In this document: positions 37,147-44,653 of the stretch, piece after piece
How the letters are laid out: each line of letters opens with the position of its first letter
Position numbering within the stretch: position 1 is the first letter of the stretch
Position numbers and translations under genes: made by a program
Notes under the pieces: model-generated
Database searches by the model: none
Told to the model about the DNA's origin: nothing
The model's input: only the letters and a program-made list of their open reading frames with translations
NCBI GenBank assembly: GCA_025929155.1
Contig: JAICMR010000004.1
Location: forward strand, 1 to 48,417
Source: Chthoniobacterales bacterium
GTDB lineage: Bacteria; Verrucomicrobiota; Verrucomicrobiia; Chthoniobacterales; UBA10450
Direction: 5' to 3'
DNA: 48,417 bases

Positions 37147-39176
37147 TCGTAAATTGTCTTCGGGTCAGGGCCTTCGATGACTGCTTTGAACCGTGGATGC
37201 GAGCGGAGCGGATCCCAAGTTGGATCAAGCCGTAAGGCGGCCGTGGTGAGCGGGAAGGCGCCGTAGGGAATGCTGAGAAGTCGCTCGATCCGTCCGATGG
37301 CTCGCTCGCTTTCACCGACCCGCGCTTCCACCGCAGCCAAGTTTTCCTCCATCCCCGGGCCAAAGACCGGATCTGTTGCCGACGGCAGAAGCGACACGGC
37401 CCGTTCTGCCTCGTGTAAAGCGGCTTCTTTGTTTCCAAGTCCCGCCTCGCTGAAGGCCAGAGCGGCGGCAACAAAAGGGCTTTGCGGTTGCCCTTTTCGT
37501 AGTCCTTCGAGTGCAGCCTTGGCCGCGAGATAAGCCTGCTGCGCTCCCTCCTTGTTTCCCCCTAACGATCGCGCATCGCCTAGAAGCGCCTTGGAAAAGG
37601 GAACGTCTGCGGGCGCGGCGGATCTCTGTTTGGCGATCTGGCTTTCGAGCAAGCGGGCGGCTTCACCATAACTTCGCTCCCAGAGCAATTGGGTCACGCG
37701 CAGGCTATCAGCCTGTCCGCCCGCGGCGCCTGAGGGGATGTTCGCCAGGACAGCTCGGGCACCCGGCAGATCGCCGGTCGTTTGCAAGAGCTTCACCTTT
37801 GAAACGAGCACCTCGGGGTCGTTCGGGCTGATCGCAAGAGAGCGGGCGATCATGTCGGCGGTGGCACCGTATTTCCGGAGCATGGAAAAGGTCCAAGCCC
37901 GGTCGTTGCAAAGATAAACGTCGCGCGGATTCAACTGTGCGGCCTGTTCATAGAGGTGGAGGCTCTCGTTCCAGCGACTTTGCCTGCGCGCGATGCGGGC
38001 GAGCGCGGTCAACGCTTCGCTGTTGCTCGGGACTTCGCGGTGGATCTTTTCAAAAAGAAGACCCGCGCCATCGTAGTCGCGTTCGACGTGATAGCGGAGG
38101 TAGGCGTTGGCCAGGAGCGTCTCGATTGACGACGGGGCGAGGCGAGTTGCCGTCTCCGCAGCGGAACGGGCAGCCGCTTTGCGCTCCGCGCTCGCATCAA
38201 ACTGGAGGAAGTAAAGAGCGGCATCCGCTTGCGAGAGCGCGGCCCAAGCCTGTGCGAATTGAGGATCGAGTCGCACCGCTTCGCCGTAAGCATCGATCGC
38301 TTTTCGTTGATTCTCCTCCGTCTGGCCTGGACGCGACAAGAGATCGATCCCGCGCAGGTAGGCGTCGTAAGCAGCGAGATTGCTGGTTGGCTTCTCCGCT
38401 ACTGCCAGGCGTTCGGCTCCGCTGAGAGTGGCTTGCAGAGATTGCGCGATGCGCGTCGCCAATTCGCTTTGCACAGCGAAGATGTCGGTCAACTGGCGAT
38501 CGTAAATTTCCGCCCAAAGATGACTTTCGTTAGGCGCGCGAATCAGCTGCACATTGATCCGCACCCGGTCGCCCGCCCGCTGCACCGTTCCCTCGACCAG
38601 ATGTGAAACACCTAATTCACGCGCGATCTGCGCCAAATTCTCGGGTCGCGTCTTATAGCGCTGAGTCGAGGTGCGCGAGATGACACGCAGCTCGCCGATC
38701 TTCGCCAACCGGGTGATTACTTCGTCCTGAATCCCATCGACGAAATATCCGTTTGCCTTGTCCTCGCTCAGGTTTTCGAACGGCAGGACCGCGATCGACT
38801 TTTGAGAGATCTCGACCGCTGGTGCAGCGGGCACTCCGCTCGCTACGGGACCGACCGGGGACGCGACCGCTCCATCCAAGGTCCCAGCGTAACGCCAGAG
38901 AAATATCCCGCCTAACGAGAGCAAGAGCGCAAGAATCAGGAGCTCGGTGCCGTTGATGTGCTGTGCGCCACGTTCGCCATGATACCAGGCCAACACCATC
39001 GTGATGAACAACCCGATGCTAAGCGCGATGATGACGAAGCGCATCGCCTGTGCCGGCCAGCCAAATCGTTGCGCCACGATATCGATCCCTTGGAGCACCG
39101 CGAACGCTGCTGCGGCGTAGGTCAGCGACCACTGCACGATCTTGCGTTGCTTCAGCCGTTGCAAAAATTCGTTCAT
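37143..39176 (-). CDS. TolB/FlgO-like plus TPR membrane protein
   Basis: 677 residues. The N-terminus (FLQRLKQRKIVQWSLTYAAAAFAVLQ) and three membrane helices (to about residue 95) resemble the anchor of adenylate-cyclase-associated TPR proteins. A FlgO/TolB-like domain follows (about 125-245: SIAVLPFENLSEDKANGYFVDG, LRVISRTSTQRYK, GVSHLVEGTVQRAGDRVRI). Then come about ten TPR units to the end, closing with LDPTWDPLRSHPRFKAVIEG. Proteins of this plan are common in soil bacteria and are assumed to be protein-interaction or sensing scaffolds. It is the only intact member of a tandem group, with two shortened relatives upstream. Its ATG overlaps the stop of the nearest relic (ATGA). Motif copies at 38527 (PNE) and 38910 (SLG). 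Confidence 0.85.
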   Translation of the reverse strand: MNEFLQRLKQRKIVQWSLTYAAAAFAVLQGIDIVAQRFGWPAQAMRFVIIALSIGLFITMVLAWYHGERGAQHINGTELLILALLLSLGGIFLWRYAGTLDGAVASPVGPVASGVPAAPAVEISQKSIAVLPFENLSEDKANGYFVDGIQDEVITRLAKIGELRVISRTSTQRYKTRPENLAQIARELGVSHLVEGTVQRAGDRVRINVQLIRAPNESHLWAEIYDRQLTDIFAVQSELATRIAQSLQATLSGAERLAVAEKPTSNLAAYDAYLRGIDLLSRPGQTEENQRKAIDAYGEAVRLDPQFAQAWAALSQADAALYFLQFDASAERKAAARSAAETATRLAPSSIETLLANAYLRYHVERDYDGAGLLFEKIHREVPSNSEALTALARIARRQSRWNESLHLYEQAAQLNPRDVYLCNDRAWTFSMLRKYGATADMIARSLAISPNDPEVLVSKVKLLQTTGDLPGARAVLANIPSGAAGGQADSLRVTQLLWERSYGEAARLLESQIAKQRSAAPADVPFSKALLGDARSLGGNKEGAQQAYLAAKAALEGLRKGQPQSPFVAAALAFSEAGLGNKEAALHEAERAVSLLPSATDPVFGPGMEENLAAVEARVGESERAIGRIERLLSIPYGAFPLTTAALRLDPTWDPLRSHPRFKAVIEGPDPKTIYD

Positions 39177-39456
39177 CGCGCGCCACCTTTCTCACCGGCC
39201 GCAGAAGATGCCAGCAACGCTTGAAAACGAGAGCCGCGTGGTGTCGGATCGGATGCCGGGTCGTGCTGGAGACAGTCGAGCGTCATCGTGTCGCGCGCAG
39301 GAATCGAGAGGAACTGGTGAATCAAGCGCAACGACTCCTCCGGCGCATTCGCCTGTGCTGCGATCTGGACCAGACCCACAAGCTTGCGAGTGCCAACAGC
39401 GACGTTAGAACGTTGCGCCGCTTTGGTTCGGCGAAAAAGTGACGCGGGGTCATCAT
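39173..39456 (-). pseudogene. Internally deleted TPR-protein gene, copy A
   Basis: From an ATG at 39456 the first residues read RHFFAEPKRRNV, the start of a FFxELKRRNV-type TPR membrane protein. The frame then drifts. Another frame supplies the C-terminal end: GLVQIAAQANAPEESLRLIH, then LQHDPASDP and SRFQALLASSA. So only the first ~12 and last ~65 residues of a ~600-residue gene remain, with a frame change between them. The tail ends by ATGA overlap with the intact TPR gene at 37143-39176, so an ancestral operon of two such genes is likely. Confidence 0.6.
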
Positions 39457-39657
39457 GGTCGGGCCGCGGGCGACAATAGCCCCGCGGTCAAAGCCGCGTC
39501 GATGCAATAAACGACGACCGATCGACTTGAGCGGTGACCGTTTCCTGCTGCCAAACACCGCGCTGGCGCGAAATCTTTAGTCGTCAGACCGAGTCACGAG
39601 GTGACTGAATCGGCACGTGACTGCAATGCGCGATCCGGCTCTCCAACGTGCAAAAGC

Positions 39658-40447
39658 TCATTCCCATGCCAGGGGGCCGTGGGGCCTGAATGCAGAATCA
39701 CGCTGCCCGCCCGCAAGCTTCTGGAAGCGCGGGTTCTTCCGGATCGGATTCCAGACGGGATCCATCCGCACCAAAGCCGGCGTGATGGAATCGGCATACG
39801 ACTGCGCCATTAGTTTTTCCAGCAGTGCCAGAGCACGATCGAAATCTCGGATGAGGCAGAACGCGCCCGTGCGGCATCTTCTTCCGCGAGCGGCCCCATC
39901 CATCGATCCTTGGCTTGCAGCGAAATAGGCTCCGGCGCGATCCGCTCCACCTCCGCCCGTTGGCTTAACGAAGCATAGCATTCGAGCAACGTAGCACGCA
40001 GCTGAGGGCTATTGTTGCCCCCTGCTCGCAAGGTCGCCAGCTCCTCCTCCGCCTCGGCAAAGAACCGCTGCGCTTCCGCTGCTCGGCCGGCTTCTCGGTG
40101 CAACGCCCCAAGTGTGAGATGCGCCTGCGGCACCGCGAACTGCGAGAGCCCCGCAAATAAAGCCATGCCCGGTTGCGCGACTGCGCGCCGGGGCGGCCGG
40201 CGGCCTCGATCTCCACTTCATTCGTGCGCATGATCCCTTCCGGCGTGAGTTCGAAGGCCCATCCGATGACAGCCGCGATCGGGACGCCAGCGATGAGCAG
40301 CAGGATGACAAGGCGGATCCCCCAGTTCGGGATTTCGAAGAACGGAAATGTCTGCGTGACGACCTGCATGATGAGCCAGGTCACAACCACGTAGGCGATC
40401 GCGACCTTGTAAACATTGCGGCGCCTGAGTTCGCGAAAGAAATCCAT
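39658..40447 (-). pseudogene. Internally deleted TPR-protein gene, copy B
   Basis: From the ATG at 40447 the N-terminal anchor is well kept (MDFFRELRRRNVYKVAIAYV, then IPNWGIRLVILLLIAGVPIA and a conserved W-A-F-E-L-T-P-E-G-I). Near 40190 the frame changes and TPR-like C-terminal sequence follows (AHLTLGALHREAGRAAEAQR, PQLRATLLECYASLSQRAE). Near 39880 a further frame holds the end (DFDRALALLEKLMAQSYADS, WNPIRKNPRFQKLAG). Three frames and the loss of the FlgO-like and most TPR parts make this a clear pseudogene. It repeats the pattern of copy A. Confidence 0.7.
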
Positions 40448-40514
40448 CGGGTGACTGCTAGGCTCCATTTCGTAACCGATTCCCGCACTTCACGCCAGCG
40501 CGACCGTCGCCCGG

Positions 40515-40560
40515 CGGCGGAAGAGTTTCCTCTATGGCGTCAGCGCGAGTGATCCCGTCG
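40515..40560 (+). pseudogene. Relic of an ADOP-type permease C-terminus
   Basis: Thirteen codons read KSFLYGVSASDPV, nearly the same as KGFLYGVSASDPI in the intact permease at 34444-36879 (at about 36739). Flanking sequence does not resemble the permease. The rest of 40448-40794 shows no gene apart from a GCCTAACAA motif variant at 40632. It looks like the last trace of a second permease copy on the plus strand. Confidence 0.45.
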
Positions 40561-40794
40561 GCAGCCGGTTGGAGCCGCCGGGAGCGTGATCGGTGTCGAC
40601 TTGAATGTGGTCGTTGCTGCCGGCGCTTGACGCCTAACAACAAAGAGGAACCACTGTTCTAATCTGAAGGCGGACGGGAGAGGCCTCGACTGCGGATGCG
40701 TCTTTTACGTCGGGGAGGGGAGAGTATTGGCGACACCCGATCTGGTGCTGGTGGGCCGCTTCTTAACTTTTCCCGGCGCCTACTTTTGCGACCC

Positions 40795-41796
40795 CTACCG
40801 GCCGGTTCCCCTCTTTACTTTTGTCGCGCGGCGGACCGGGATCGGTGTCGCCTGTTCGTCAGGATACTTCTTTGTTGACGGCCAGATGATACGCCACGGC
40901 TGCGTCCGCAGGGTCGCGGTCATATCTCTCGCATTGCTGAGTGTCGCCTCGAGGTCCGGACCGACTGTGCCCAGGGTCACGCGCACGCTGTCGAGAGTTG
41001 TTTTCAGCTCTTCCGACGACTTGCGAAAATTCGCCAGCGTCACTTCGAGGTTGTTGTCCTTGCTCAGTTGTTCGCTGATGTCGCGCACATTATTCAGCGC
41101 TTTTTGGAGCGCGCTATCGGAAGCGGTGATCTCGTTCAGGTGTTCCCCAAAAATCTTTAACTGACCGAGCGCGAGCGTGAGTTCCGAATCTTCATCCGTG
41201 ATTTTGTTCAGGTTTGCCGCCGTCGCCTGCAGTTCTTTTAACGTGGCGGTGGCTTCTGTAGCGACCGGTTGCACGATGCCGAGCAACTTACCGATCGCCT
41301 CGGAGAAATCCGGAACGCGATTGCCGACGAAAACCTGCCCAGCCTCAGCCCGTTTCGCGTGATCATTCCCGCCGGAAATATCGATCGCGGTTTCGCCTAA
41401 CAATCCCAGGGTCATTAAGCGCACCGTCGAATTGCGGTAAACCAGAGCGGTTCGATCCACCTCGACGTCGATCCGCACCTCGAGTCGCGGCAAAGATGTC
41501 GCACCCGTCGCGCCAGTCGTCGCGACGCTTCCAAGATTGCCTGCCGCTTCAAGCGCGTGTGCGGCTTCCTCGCGGGAGACCGGGGAATTCAGTGACTTTA
41601 CCTGGCCGACCTTGCGACCGGCCAGAAGCACTGGGGCGCCGAGCTTGATGCCCGCCGCGTTATCAAAATAGATCTGATAGGTCGTGAGCGGCCGGAAAAG
41701 CCCGGGCGCGCCCAGCATGATCAGGATGAAAGTCAGGATCCCGATCGTGACGAGCACGAGCACGCCGGTCATGAATTCATTTCGTCGCAACTGCAT
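40795..41796 (-). CDS. mlaD: MlaD-type MCE-domain protein
   Basis: Periplasmic lipid-binding subunit of the Mla phospholipid transporter. 333 residues: N-terminal anchor (about 9-30), MCE domain (about 36-140: YQIYFDNAAGIKLGAPVLLAG, KVGQVKSLN, then RNSTVRLMTLGLLGETAIDI) and a long helical C-terminal part (about 170-300) likely to form a needle or coiled coil. The MCE domain has an insert of about 25 residues (SREEAAHALEAAGNL and an Ala/Thr/Gly stretch) between strands. The gene overlaps the end of mlaF by 20 bp. The E. coli protein is ~180 residues, so this one is of the longer type. Confidence 0.92.
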   Translation of the reverse strand: MQLRRNEFMTGVLVLVTIGILTFILIMLGAPGLFRPLTTYQIYFDNAAGIKLGAPVLLAGRKVGQVKSLNSPVSREEAAHALEAAGNLGSVATTGATGATSLPRLEVRIDVEVDRTALVYRNSTVRLMTLGLLGETAIDISGGNDHAKRAEAGQVFVGNRVPDFSEAIGKLLGIVQPVATEATATLKELQATAANLNKITDEDSELTLALGQLKIFGEHLNEITASDSALQKALNNVRDISEQLSKDNNLEVTLANFRKSSEELKTTLDSVRVTLGTVGPDLEATLSNARDMTATLRTQPWRIIWPSTKKYPDEQATPIPVRRATKVKRGTGR

Positions 41797-42571
41797 CTTT
41801 GCTTCCTTCCAGAATAGGTCCTTCGGTGCTGCCGCTCAGGAATTGCCTAACGACAGGATTATCGGATTGCTTCAACTCCTCGGGCGGCGCATCGGCGATG
41901 ATTTCTCCTTGATAGAGCATGGCCATTCTCGTGCCGATCCGGAACGCGCTCTCCATCTCATGCGTCACGATAATCGAGGTCACCTTCGAGCGCGCGGTCA
42001 GGCTGATGATGAGCTCGTCGATTACCGAGCTAATAACGGGATCCAGCCCGGCAGATGGTTCATCGAATAGTATCAGCTCCGGTTCCATCACCAGGGCGCG
42101 GGCGAGGCTGACCCGTTTGCGCATGCCGCCGCTCAGCTCGGAAGGCATTTGGAATTTTGAGTCGCGCATCCCAACGAGCTCGAGCTTTTCATCCACGATC
42201 CGGTCGATCTCGGTGTTCGACTTCCTCGTCAACTCCTCGAGCGGGAGGGCGATGTTGTCCCGCACGTTGCGGGAGCTGAGGAGCGCCGAGTATTGATAAA
42301 CCATTCCGATCTGCGCACGCACCTGTTGGAGTTTGCGCCGCTTCAGCCGCGAGATCTCGAATTGCTTGAAGAAAATCTCGCCTGCGGTCGGCTGCAGGAT
42401 GCCGAGGATGAGCCGCAGGATCGTGCTCTTGCCGCTGCCGCTCTGGCCCATGATCACGAGGCGATCGAGCCGCTCGACCTTCAATGAGACGCCGGTGAGG
42501 ACCTTCTTCGCCCCAAAGGCAAGCTGCACGTCACGCAGCTCCACAATTTCATTTGGCGGCCCGCTGCTCAC
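41777..42571 (-). CDS. mlaF: MlaF-type ABC ATPase
   Basis: Energises the Mla lipid transporter in the inner membrane. 264 residues with Walker A GQSGSGKST (about 38-46), Q-loop MVYQYSALLSS, signature LSGGMRKRVSLARAL, Walker B LILFDEPSAGLDP and switch His (IVTHE). The MlaF/Ttg2A-type C-terminus (VVRQFLSGSTEGP) is present. It overlaps mlaE by 4 bp and mlaD by 20 bp, so the three are one operon. Motif copy 41845 encodes the VRQ of VVRQFL. Confidence 0.95.
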   Translation of the reverse strand: MSSGPPNEIVELRDVQLAFGAKKVLTGVSLKVERLDRLVIMGQSGSGKSTILRLILGILQPTAGEIFFKQFEISRLKRRKLQQVRAQIGMVYQYSALLSSRNVRDNIALPLEELTRKSNTEIDRIVDEKLELVGMRDSKFQMPSELSGGMRKRVSLARALVMEPELILFDEPSAGLDPVISSVIDELIISLTARSKVTSIIVTHEMESAFRIGTRMAMLYQGEIIADAPPEELKQSDNPVVRQFLSGSTEGPILEGSKDAVATK

Positions 42572-43422
42572 GGAAAAAACACGATGTAAACGATGTTAAA
42601 AAGCGTGTCGAAGCCGATCACCACCGTGATCGCTGTAACCACGCTCGAGGTCGTCGAAGTGCCGACGCCCGCCGCGCCGCCCTTCACTGTCAGACCGCGA
42701 TAACAAGCGATCGCGCCGATCAGCAACCCAAACATAAAGCTCTTCAAAATCCCCGTGATGATGTCGCGCATGAGCAGCGAGTGCAGGACGAGATCCTGGA
42801 AATAAACGAACGAGATATTGAAGTAAGCGCGCGAGATCAGCGCCGTCGCGAAGATCGCGGCGACGCTCGAGATTAAGCTCAGGCAGGGCATGAGCGAAAA
42901 GAGCGCGAGCAGCCGTGGCGCGACCAGAAAACGCAACGGCCCGATCCCCATCGCCTCGATGGCCTCGACTTCCTCCGACACCTGCATCGTCCCCAGCTCG
43001 GCGGTGAAGGACGCGCCGATCCGCGCCGCCAGCATGATCCCGGTGAGCAGTGGCCCGAGTTCCCGCGTGAAGGCAATCGCCACCAGCCCCGGCACGAGGC
43101 GCTCGGTGCCGAAACGCTCCAACTGGTAACCAGTCAGGAGCGCCATCGTTCGGCCAAGAAAAAACGAAACCATCGCGACGAGCGGGACCGAGCCAACGCC
43201 AGCGCGATCGGCATAGAGGAAAAAACTCGCCGCCCGGAAAGGCGCCCGGCCGTGCCGCATCCGGTCGAGCGTCTCACCGACCGTGTTGATGATGAACCAG
43301 AACATGCTCCCGATTTCCAGCAGCGCGTCCCGGCTTTTCGCACCGACGCCCACGACGACATCGACCGGCGCCGTCACCAGGCTGTCGTTAGGCGTAGGAT
43401 CAATTGATTCGGTGGTCGCCAT
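42568..43422 (-). CDS. mlaE: MlaE-type permease
   Basis: Membrane subunit of the Mla transporter. 284 residues. A hydrophilic ~45-residue N-terminus is followed by about five membrane segments. They contain the MlaE motifs RELGPLLTGIMLAARIGASFTAELGTM and VSEEVEAIEAMGI, with VAPRLLALFSLMPCL (shown in parts here as GPLLTGIMLAARIG and SEEVEAIEAMGI). The ATG at 43422 shares bases with the ATG of the divergent gene (CATG at 43420-43423). An internal start would drop the N-terminal extension. It is the first gene of the mlaE-mlaF-mlaD unit. Motif copy 43385 encodes PND near the N-terminus. Confidence 0.93.
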   Translation of the reverse strand: MATTESIDPTPNDSLVTAPVDVVVGVGAKSRDALLEIGSMFWFIINTVGETLDRMRHGRAPFRAASFFLYADRAGVGSVPLVAMVSFFLGRTMALLTGYQLERFGTERLVPGLVAIAFTRELGPLLTGIMLAARIGASFTAELGTMQVSEEVEAIEAMGIGPLRFLVAPRLLALFSLMPCLSLISSVAAIFATALISRAYFNISFVYFQDLVLHSLLMRDIITGILKSFMFGLLIGAIACYRGLTVKGGAAGVGTSTTSSVVTAITVVIGFDTLFNIVYIVFFP

Positions 43423-44488
43423 GAACTTCCCGAAGTTGCCCTACTTCGTTTGTGCGGCAAGGACGCGCGCAGCGCGCCGGGCAACTGCGATTTTCAGAGT
43501 GTTGCGCTGTTCGATTCTCCTTGCCGTCTCTGGAATTTTCCTCGCCGACGCGCTTGCCGCGCAGGAGAAAGGAGACGCGATGAAATATGTGATAGCCATT
43601 CATGGCGGCGCCGGCACGATCGAACGCGCGGAGATGACGCCGGCGAACGAAGAAGCGCATCGCGCGGGAATCGAGAAGGCGCTGCAAACCGGCTACGATA
43701 TTTTAAAAAAAGGCGGCACCAGTCTCGACGCCGTCGAAGCGGCTATCCGCACGCTCGAAGACAACCCGCTTTTCAACGCCGGCAAAGGCGCGGTCTTCAC
43801 TCATGAAGGGACTAACGAACTCGACGCCTCGATCATGGATGGAAAGTCACTCAAGGCCGGCGCGGTTGCCGGAGTGGAGCACATCAAAAACCCGATCAGC
43901 CTCGCCCGGCTTGTGATGGAAAAGTCGCCGCACGTCCTGCTCGCCGGCGCGGGCGCGGAAGCGTTTGGAAAAAAGGTGGGCGTCACGTTCGTCGATCAGA
44001 AATATTTCTACACCGATGAGCGCTGGGAAGCGTTGCAAAAGGTGAAAGCAGGAGGGGGCTCGGCGGCCGACAAGGAAAAGCACGGCACCGTCGGCGCGGT
44101 TGCGCTCGACCAGCACGGGAATCTCGCCGCCGGCACCTCGACCGGTGGCATAACGAACAAAGAATTCGGCCGGATCGGCGATTCCCCGATCATCGGCGCC
44201 GGCACTTATGCAAACAACCGCACCTGCGCCGTTTCCTGCACCGGCGACGGCGAGTATTTCATCCGCGCCGTGGTCGCTCACGATGTCTCGGCGTTGATCG
44301 CTTACAAGCAGCTTCCTGTCCAGAAAGCCGCCGAGGAAGTTATTGCCAAGGTCGGGAAACTCGGCGGCACCGGAGGCCTGATTGCGATGGATCACAACGG
44401 TCACGTCGCGATGCCTTTCAACACCTCCGGCATGTATCGCGGCACAGTCGACGCCGACGGGAAAATCACTGTCGCGATCTATCGTTAG
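43421..44488 (+). CDS. Isoaspartyl peptidase/L-asparaginase (Ntn-hydrolase, EcAIII type)
   Basis: Cleaves isoaspartyl dipeptides or asparagine after self-processing. The domain begins YVIAIHGGAGTIERAEM and has AIRTLEDNPLFNAGKGAVFT, the nucleophile Thr in KHGTVGAVALD, AGTSTGGI and the substrate-binding GDGEYFIRAVVAHDVSAL. The start is not settled. From 43421, or a GTG at 43499, it carries a signal peptide (CSILLAVSGIFLADALAAQ) and would be periplasmic (355 or 329 residues). The ATG at 43580 follows AAAGGAG closely and gives a 302-residue cytoplasmic form of normal length. The TAG stop lies in a TCGTTAGGC copy (44482). Confidence 0.92.
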   Translation: MNFPKLPYFVCAARTRAARRATAIFRVLRCSILLAVSGIFLADALAAQEKGDAMKYVIAIHGGAGTIERAEMTPANEEAHRAGIEKALQTGYDILKKGGTSLDAVEAAIRTLEDNPLFNAGKGAVFTHEGTNELDASIMDGKSLKAGAVAGVEHIKNPISLARLVMEKSPHVLLAGAGAEAFGKKVGVTFVDQKYFYTDERWEALQKVKAGGGSAADKEKHGTVGAVALDQHGNLAAGTSTGGITNKEFGRIGDSPIIGAGTYANNRTCAVSCTGDGEYFIRAVVAHDVSALIAYKQLPVQKAAEEVIAKVGKLGGTGGLIAMDHNGHVAMPFNTSGMYRGTVDADGKITVAIYR

Positions 44489-44499
44489 GCGTCGGAGCG

Positions 44500-44642
44500 G
44501 CTCCTGCTCTGGTCGTGCCCGTGATGAGAATAGCGCTTCGGATCAGGGCGCACTCTTGTCTCCCTCAGCGTCGCAGGAACTCCGCCTCCAAGGTTGTGTT
44601 GGGAGGAGGATCAGGAGCGGGATTTAGAATTTGAGCAGGAGC
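44500..44642. repeat. Intergenic repeat element, copy 1
   Basis: 143 bp bounded by the inverted 10-mer GCTCCTGCTC (44500-44509) and GAGCAGGAGC (44633-44642). Inside, AGCGTCGCAGGA (44567-44578) leads into an imperfect palindrome (CTCCGCCTCCAA and TTGGGAGGAGGA). It lies between the convergent asparaginase and ADOP genes. A related element in the same orientation is at 47784-47891, so the pair brackets the padR-ADOP unit. Confidence 0.6.
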
Positions 44643-44653
44643 ACGATGGGAAA

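Noticed and set aside
39585-39620. AGTCAC-GAG-GTGACT inverted repeat
   Set aside because: Only six base pairs and within degraded sequence; too weak to name.
5761-43818. ACTAACGA words (near 5765, 6284, 17722, 21540, 43810) as further motif copies
   Set aside because: They share the TAACGA core but lack GCC; five copies against about 1.5 expected is not decisive.
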